From Cyclotella cryptica (lineage: Eukaryota > Bacillariophyta > Thalassiosirophyceae > Thalassiosirales > Thalassiosiraceae), in the NCBI GenBank assembly GCA_013187285.1, contig JABMIG010000075.1:496001-560000 (forward strand): 64,000 nt of DNA. Reading direction: 5' to 3'. Below the pieces are notes generated by a model. It had not been told where the DNA came from, made no database searches, and saw only the letters and a program-made list of their open reading frames with translations. Each line of letters opens with the position of its first letter. Within the stretch, counting starts at the first letter, position 1. This document shows, one piece after another, positions 57,242-64,000 of the stretch. The position numbers were made by a program, and so were the translations under genes.

Positions 57242-57655
57242 CCTCGACAAACATCACCATGTCTCCTCTTCAGACCCTAGATCCAATCCACACTTGCCAA
57301 CATCAGCCACCACGTCCCCCAACCAAACAAAACCTACAGATGTCACGTTACGGCTGCTGGCAGTGGCATTCAGCATGATGGATGACACCCTCATCTTCTC
57401 TATCCAGCACATATTTTACAACTTGAGTAAGTGTTTCACAACTATCGCGTCTCCTCGTAATTCTGATCCCTGCGTGGAATTAAGATCTGTATGGTTTCTT
57501 TGGTAACAACTTGTTCTTCTGGTCACTGACCTAATTTACTATTTGGACCGCCTTCGGTATGAATGTCGTTTCATGTCTTTATTTTTTGTCAGTCCCCAGA
57601 AACCCCACCTTTTCCCTAACTACCTCAGCCTTTTTGGACCTGACACTGAGAATTT

Positions 57656-58770
57656 ATGCTACTGCACAAGGCGGGGCACATCAAGGAAAATACGAGAAGG
57701 GTCGCAATAAAGAAGACCGCTCCTATACTCCAATGCGATATGACTTTATCTTACAAAACATATATTACAACTAAGTCAACATGTTTCGAAGCCTTGGTCT
57801 CAAGCCCTACCTTGCAGCAACCGTTGAAGACGCTTGTCCACATTGCCAGATCTCCTCCAAGTATGGTGCTATATAACGGATTGTGCTAAGGAAAACATCC
57901 AGGCTGTCACACCTGTCTTCCAAGTACTCACAAAATCAGGGGGTAAAGCATTAGACAGACTTCATGCACAAAAAACCCTCTATTGCTGGGACTTCAGAGT
58001 TTCTCTGTTGCTGCAGTCCATGTGGGCGCTACTATACAACATGAAAAACAGATCAATGATAGTTACTTCTCCATGAGCCCCTTCAACGTATTCAAGGGAG
58101 GGAAGATTCTTCCAGCACTGATCCAGTACACTTTGCACAATGTGCGCATGACTACGGATGTACAACCTCCATATCACCCTGGACGGCTCACTAAGATCTA
58201 CAACCTCAAACCACTACAAAATGTACAGAGTGTCCCACTCAGCTTTTTCTCCCTCTTTGTCCTGGTGTTCAAACCTAGAAACATTCGAGAGTCCAAAGTG
58301 AAACCCTTGAACCATGAGAAAGAACACATCCGGACCCATTTCTAACCCACGGCAGGAAAACCCTTTGTTGACATTGCCATACCACTCACTTCCAATTCTC
58401 GATGCACCGGACAACAAGGAGGCCAGGAAATCCATAGGGAATCTGATCCTGCGCAAAAACGTTACTTCCTTTATCCTCCACATGCTTGATCAAGTCATTG
58501 AACTCATCCTACAGGTAGACAACTCAAACACAGTGTTAGTAGAGAGTAAGTCTGTTATAGATACTTACACCAGCATGAAAAATATGTTGCGAAAAACAAA
58601 CAGGCCATCTGGGACAATGTGGACATGACACAATTCCAAGAACCCATCGACACAGACAAGTTCGCGATGTCTATACTCAAACGTGTACGTCACCTCCAAT
58701 TAGGTGACTTAAAGAATGTCTTCAAATCCAAACGACCCCTCGTTGGTGGAACCACCAAACTTTACCCATG
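57656..58770 (+). pseudogene. Degenerate coding region, unrecognised
   Basis: Plus-strand segments read as protein in more than one frame: TITDCAKENIQAVTPVFQVL-like, then KGGKILPALIQYTLHNVRMT, PYHSLPILDAPDNKEARKSI, and near the end KSKRPLVGGTTKLYP. Hydrophobic and polar residues alternate as in folded proteins. No domain recognised. It directly follows the copia element and is presumably an older, decayed mobile element or host gene. Confidence 0.35.
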
Positions 58771-60755
58771 AGCACGTATTCAAAGTACTCCAAAATTTCA
58801 AACATGAGTCGTAACAAAACGTAAAGTTTGACGTCTACTCAATATGGAATTGACTCGTTTGGAGCGTTTGCCACAACGTGCACAAGACTGTGAAGCCATC
58901 TACATCTGGGTGAACAAAGAATATGCCAGAATCATTTTTGATTAACTTGTTCTGCAAACTGACCTACTCGACTTTCCATCGTGGTGTACTGCTTTTGTGG
59001 CCATGCCCAGATTTGTTTTTAACTTTAAAGAATGGCATCATTCCATGGGAAATCAGACTCCAAGTGATTTTGAAAATGGGCAAGACTTGAAATTCCTCGT
59101 CTATATGGCAGATTTCCTTGCCTCAATTGATCCTTCAAAGAAACGGCAAGACTCCTCCACTAATAGCAACGGCGCCAAGGTAGAAAGTGTTGTCTCTGAT
59201 AGGAAATAACTTAAAGCACTCGGACACTTGCACATAGGACTGCGTATTCAGTGTAACTATTCTCATAGTAAACCACCACTTACCAGTATACAATAAATAG
59301 TAAACCTGATTGATCAAACAGACAACAAATACTGAAATGGTATAACAATTTGAAATACTGGACCGATGGACGATACTTGGTTTCCAGGTGACTGGCGGCA
59401 ATTACAACATAATCATAATAAAAGTTCGCCCTCTTCCCTATAAAGGTATGTTGCATGAGTTAACTTATATTTCCAACATTTACACCAACGTCCAAGTTAG
59501 AATCACCTCTACTGCACCAAACAGAAATTTCCTACTACACGTCGGAATCTAGTTCCATGTCGGAATCTAGTTCACTGACCCAGTCTACGATTGTAACCAC
59601 ATCATTCTAAGAAATTAAGATGTGGGTTTCTAGGTCACTCACCAACTTACAATTTTCAACATAATCCACCCGTTGAGACTGCAACAAAAATTGCAACACT
59701 CGCATAGAACGTCCATTGTATCATCCTACATTTAGTTCACAAATCTCATAATACACTCATACAACAAATCAAAATAACAATTGAAACACGCAAGAAAAGT
59801 TCATAACAATTCTCAGAATGTCTCTTAAGTCAATTAACTTATACTTTACATATAGTTTTCCCTCCTGTGCTGGAATTCCTATGCACTACTTCATGTTTGA
59901 TTTTAGGTTACTCACCCAACTTACGACTACATTGAAACCATTCAAACTATCATGATCTAAACAATATAAAAAATAAACATGTACTACACAATCCTGCTCA
60001 CAACGCATTTGATAGGGCATTTTGGATTCTAGCCCATTCACCCTATGAATCAAAATTGGGTATTTTTCATCACATAGACGTCCGACAGTCATCCTTATTT
60101 TGACAACACCATTGCGCAAAAACGGTTGCCAAAAACCAAAACAAGACCAGCGGTAGTACGTAATTGGATTACTCTTCTACTTTTTAAAATATTTCAATGA
60201 TTTAGCATTTTTATGTACATATAGATTAAATTAGGCCTTAGATTAGTGTTGTTGTTAAGGTTCTATGGCGTTACATTCATTTGAATTTATTAGATGCTCT
60301 GTCGCTTTTTGGGGCACTTACCGGGACATCAATACCTTTTGTGCTTTCATTGCTATGTGGTGATTTCTTGAATTCACTATATTTTTCCTAGTCACTGACC
60401 GGATTTACGGCAGCATGTCAGTGACAAACCTGCCTTCTTTAACTATTTACAATATCAGAGGATATCAATGTCTCAAAAATATTTGGAGCTTATGATGCGG
60501 CTGCACGTAATCCATTCTATTTGTAATACTCAACTATAATGAAGTATATTATGACAATTGACGGTAAATAGTAGTGACAAATTTTACCATCCCACATATT
60601 AGTTTACACTTCTTACTCTTTGTAGGACACATGTGCTAGAGGCTCTCCATTTTGAACGCAAAGCTGAGTCATGACGGCAATCACAGAAAAGAACACTTTT
60701 CTGGTGTGTCAAATGTCAGAATTCTTGCTAGAGAATGGTCCACTGCTTATCATCT
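58771..60755. other. Gene-free AT-rich stretch
   Basis: One short open frame (58997–59209, contains FNFKEWHHSMGN) may be a remnant of the preceding region. Otherwise nothing recognised. Confidence 0.4.
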
Positions 60756-61183
60756 GCCTGGTGCAGTGATTGTGCTGATGGTATCTTCATACACTTGCTC
60801 TAACTTGTTGTAAAATTTCCCCAGTTTGCCACTGTACTTTTGAGTGAGCATCCAGGCGCACTATAGGAATTGTTCCATCAGGAGCAAAACAACAAACAGC
60901 AGTCATAAAATGACAGTCCCGCCATTGTAGAAAGAAGACTGGGTGATATCCTATGGAGCTTTGTCAATTGTGATCTTGAGGCCATCAATTGTACCCCATG
61001 CATCAGGAAGTGCAGGGTGATACCTCTCAAAATCAGCATTTGATATTTCTCAAGTTTCTCGAGAGAAGAAATGGCAACCTTGGCAAATACTTTGATAAAC
61101 AATTCCGCAGCAAGCAAATTGAAGATATTTAGCAACAGCAGTGAGTGTTGCACAAAAACGCAACTGCTGTACAACACCCGCAA
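60756..61183 (-). pseudogene. PIF/Harbinger-type transposase fragment
   Basis: On the minus strand one frame contains YHPALPDAWGTIDGLKI, then FYNGG, then CCFAPDGTIPIVRLDA; these match the WGxIDG … FYNG … FAPDGTI pattern of Harbinger (DDE_Tnp_4) transposases, which are common in diatom genomes. Only the central catalytic region is visible and it is interrupted by stops. The other minus-strand frame overlapping it (60878–61183) is a shadow. No inverted repeats identified. Confidence 0.65.
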
Positions 61184-61359
61184 CTTCCCGGGATTCTTGA
61201 TTTTTGGTGAGAAGTGGAGTCACTCATAGATTCTACCACGTCACCTGGAGATATATATGTTTTGCTCAGATTAATAGTGACATCACATAGTATGACTTGG
61301 CGATTGTTGTGTTTTCCAATCGAGTCAATCGCACTGAGGACTTTGTAGGCATACCAGAT

Positions 61360-61500
61360 ACTTGGTGTGACACACCTACTTGGTGTTTATAACCAAGTAC
61401 TTGGTGTGACAAACCAAGTATTTGGTGTCACTACGTGATACTAGTTATCACTACATGATACCTAGTATCACTCAAGCACACTTGGTGTCACGCTAGAGGT
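61360..61500. repeat. Array of CTTGGTGTCA-type words
   Basis: ACTTGGTGTGAC, TTTGGTGTCACT, ACTTGGTGTCAC and CCAAGTACTTGG recur at 15–30-bp spacing. The word is the inverse of GACACCAAGT in element C (48 kb). Confidence 0.75.
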
Positions 61501-62861
61501 GTTACTTGGTATCCTTAAGTATAATAGTAGAAATACCAGGTGGTATTGAGAATAATTACATCTTGTAGTAAAGTTTATAATAATTAGCTGTATGTATAAA
61601 ATTAATACATCATGAGCTAGATGTGGTGCAAAATTAATGGTCCGCTACCCAGTTCACGTCCAAATTTTGCTTTCATACTCTTTGAATTCATGCTGTTCCA
61701 TCAATACTTATACATTTTACTTCTTGTGGTATTGAATTCTACTCGGACCACTTGTGGTGATTCATGTAAAACAGGGAAGTGGTTTCCTGCTGTTCTCCTT
61801 TATCATTCCGAACTATTTGGGGTGAAATGGAAAATTTGGACTAAAGCTACTGAACATGTTCCCATGACCATGATACACATTCCCTCACACCTCATGGGCA
61901 ATAGTGACACAATGAACTGAGAATAATTACTTTCAAATATGATCCCCTCCCATACTCCCATATCTCAAGTTTGCAGTCCATGTTTGCAACAACAAATCTA
62001 ACTCTCACATTATCCAATTAATGCTTCCTTACGTGCTGAGTGCCACCAATAAGTTAGTGGTGTTACAATGCCAGTCACTCTGTGTTTTGATTCTGTGTGG
62101 CCATGATGTACTCCTACCACAATATGATACAAGATCATACACACTTCTACTTAACCATTCGGTGCCACTTGTAGCTACAACAAGGAGCACGTGCGATGAC
62201 TTCCCCAAATTGTCACCCACTTGAGAGTGTTAACTGGACATATATTGATGTTTGAGGCATTTAATGTCATTTATATGCAAAATTGTAGAACAATAGGAAT
62301 TCAGCGCCATAAGATGCAGGCAATACCATTCAATGCATTCAATACCATAAGGAGAACTGACTGTGCCAATAACAGAATTTAATGCTAAAATGGAATTTAA
62401 TGCCAACAATAGAATTTGATCCCAAACTAAATGCTTCTCAAAGGAGTCAGAAAAAGGAGAAGGGAACAGTGAAACTATTCTACACAAGTTATGTGCCCAC
62501 TCCACAGCATTCTGATTACAGTGTCTGTTGTGCCCTGTCACAATCACACATGAATGGTTAAGTCAAATCACCACTGCATGCCAAACACCATCTCATAATT
62601 TACCAATGTAAGGTCAATCGTAATGATAACAGACTTGCTGAGAATAATGCTGTCCATGAACAGAAGAATCACAGGCCCTTCAAGACCTTTGTAGGGATGC
62701 TCTGCAAAAATGTCAAAAAGATCAAAAGCAGGGAATTTTTCTGGTGCTATACAAACAGGTGGGAAGTTTGTGGGACTGAGTAATACCAACAGAAATTTCA
62801 AAGTCCTCCAAATGGCATGACTTTCATATTGAGTTTCACCATGTCCTACCACTGACCACTG
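61501..62861. other. Gene-free stretch between the two CTTGGTG arrays
   Basis: No domain recognised. GGAATTTAATGCCAA-like direct repeats occur at 62295–62420. Possibly the interior of an element whose ends are the two arrays. Confidence 0.4.
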
Positions 62862-62975
62862 ACTACTTGGTTGTACTACCAAGTGACACCGAGTAATAGG
62901 TTGGACTTGCTAAGTACTTGGTGGACTTGCTCAGTACTTGGTGATTATCACCAAATACTTGGTAGTTATAACCGC
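62862..62975. repeat. Second array of CTTGGTG / CACCAAG words
   Basis: CTACTTGGTTG, ACCAAGTGACACCGAGT, AGTACTTGGTGG, CAGTACTTGGTG, ACCAAATACTTGGT: the same word in both orientations. Confidence 0.75.
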
Positions 62976-63740
62976 TCAGAGTAATAGATATGTCACTTTT
63001 TTGTCACCTGCACTGCTACCGAAAATATAGTTGTGGTTATAGTTGCACAGGAGGCCAACAATAGGTTCCTGTATGTAGGCTCCCATATGTCTAAAAAGTG
63101 ATTCCAATTTAGATGTATTTAATTCCTATGTGAACAAGGTTTTGCTAGTTGATCATCGCGAGAAATATTTTTGCAACTATAACTCTTATCTTCAATATGC
63201 AGTTTTTACTATAGGCCAACTATAACTCCTTATAGTTGGGCCCCTAACTATAGATTCTAACTATAAGTCAACTATAGATTGCGGTCAGAACTGAAAGAGC
63301 AACTCCGACCAAGGGTAGGAGTACCGTTTTGAGTACCCCTTTGTTTTAAAAAATGTAATTTTATCATTTTCGATTTTGCGTTGGTAGGAGTTTCACAAAA
63401 CTTCTTTGTTTGAACAAATTCTATTTTTGCCTACTTCGAGTTGTACAAATGAGGGACTACCTGAAATCCGGTAGATTAGAATCCAGCTTCATACAGAGTT
63501 TATTTTTAATACTGAAAATAATGCAACTGACTGGTTCGGTAAAAATCCGGTACAAATCCGGCCATCTGATACTTCACATTATGAACAGGATTTGAACAGG
63601 ACCTGTAGTGTCGAAGCCACTATTCAACCAATCACATGAAAAAGATGCCACATAGAACAGTAGATTCACATTATAATAGCACACGCCATGCCAACAAATA
63701 CTATCCACCCTCCCCATGGTACTTGTAACTGCTCATAGTG
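62976..63740. other. Gene-free stretch with AACTATA-rich repeats
   Basis: Around 63170–63285 there are many AACTATA / TATAGTT words forming short inverted repeats. Nothing else. Confidence 0.45.
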
Positions 63741-63881
63741 CATTTGTATCACTGATAGTAAAAACACCCTCAACCTCTCCCGTCCTACTTTCAAGAACTC
63801 CCTCTCACTACTCATTTGTATCACTGATGTAAAAACACCATCAACCTCTCCCTCCTACTTTCAAGAACTCCTCTCACAACT
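63741..63881. repeat. 72-bp tandem duplication
   Basis: Two copies starting CATTTGTATCACTGAT at 63741 and 63813, about 90% identical. Confidence 0.85.
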
Positions 63882-64000
63882 GATACAACCCGAAACTCTA
63901 CCTTCCGAAACTTCAGTATGACAAACAGCTTTGGCACACCACCAAGGATCCCTCGTCACCTCAAGATCACATAATCTATGACAACACATATCTTGCTTCC

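Noticed and set aside
60878-61183. 101-aa minus-strand frame
   Set aside because: Overlaps the Harbinger-like signatures in another frame; it is the shadow, not the protein.

Overview
The window is nuclear DNA from a eukaryotic microalga, most likely a diatom or close stramenopile relative. The evidence is compact protein genes with short GT–AG introns (about 76–271 nt), eukaryote-only genes (CCT chaperonin, APC/C subunit, eL22), and a dense mix of Ty3, Ty1/copia, Tc1/mariner-type and PIF/Harbinger-type elements. The species cannot be named from the sequence alone.

Layout. 1–9.3 kb is transposon territory: a degenerate minus-strand coding region of unknown family is split by an inserted Ty3-type LTR retrotransposon (1473–7924, LTRs about 98% identical). 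9.9–19.6 kb is a gene island: a KH-domain protein with a Cys-rich N-terminus (+), CCT7 (−), and an APC8/CDC23 TPR protein (+), the last two sharing a divergent promoter. 19.6–24.4 kb holds no gene but contains a TIR element filled with tandem repeats, a cluster of 20-bp palindromes and a GC-rich hairpin. 24.4–30.5 kb is a second gene island: eL22, a coiled-coil hypothetical (−), a Kelch protein with a PIP-like motif (+), and a PLAC8-type membrane protein (−). 31.0–36.5 kb is a block of three abutting or adjacent TA-flanked DNA transposons: a short non-autonomous element, a pogo-like element and an IS630/Tc1-like element. The two larger ones each carry a second ORF that faces the transposase tail to tail. 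36.8–43.2 kb is a third gene island: a SAP-domain protein (+), a small three-exon protein (−), a multi-pass membrane protein (+) and a type II sulfotransferase (−). 43.7–64 kb is mostly repetitive: two more TIR elements whose interiors are short tandem repeats, a broken GST-like gene, a GC-rich Ty1/copia element (51479–57241), unrecognised degenerate coding remnants, a PIF/Harbinger transposase fragment and several small repeat arrays.

The host genes are housekeeping (protein folding, mitotic ubiquitylation, translation) plus lineage-specific proteins; nothing suggests a metabolic cluster. The most unusual signal is a class of TIR-bounded elements whose bodies are short-period tandem repeats: a GTCGTCA family at 21.8 and 43.8 kb, and a CACCAAGTGA family at 48.0 kb that shares its word with arrays at 61.4 and 62.9 kb. 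The second is the repeated two-ORF convergent layout of the neighbouring DNA transposons. Exon structures given here were read by eye from splice consensus and reading-frame continuity.
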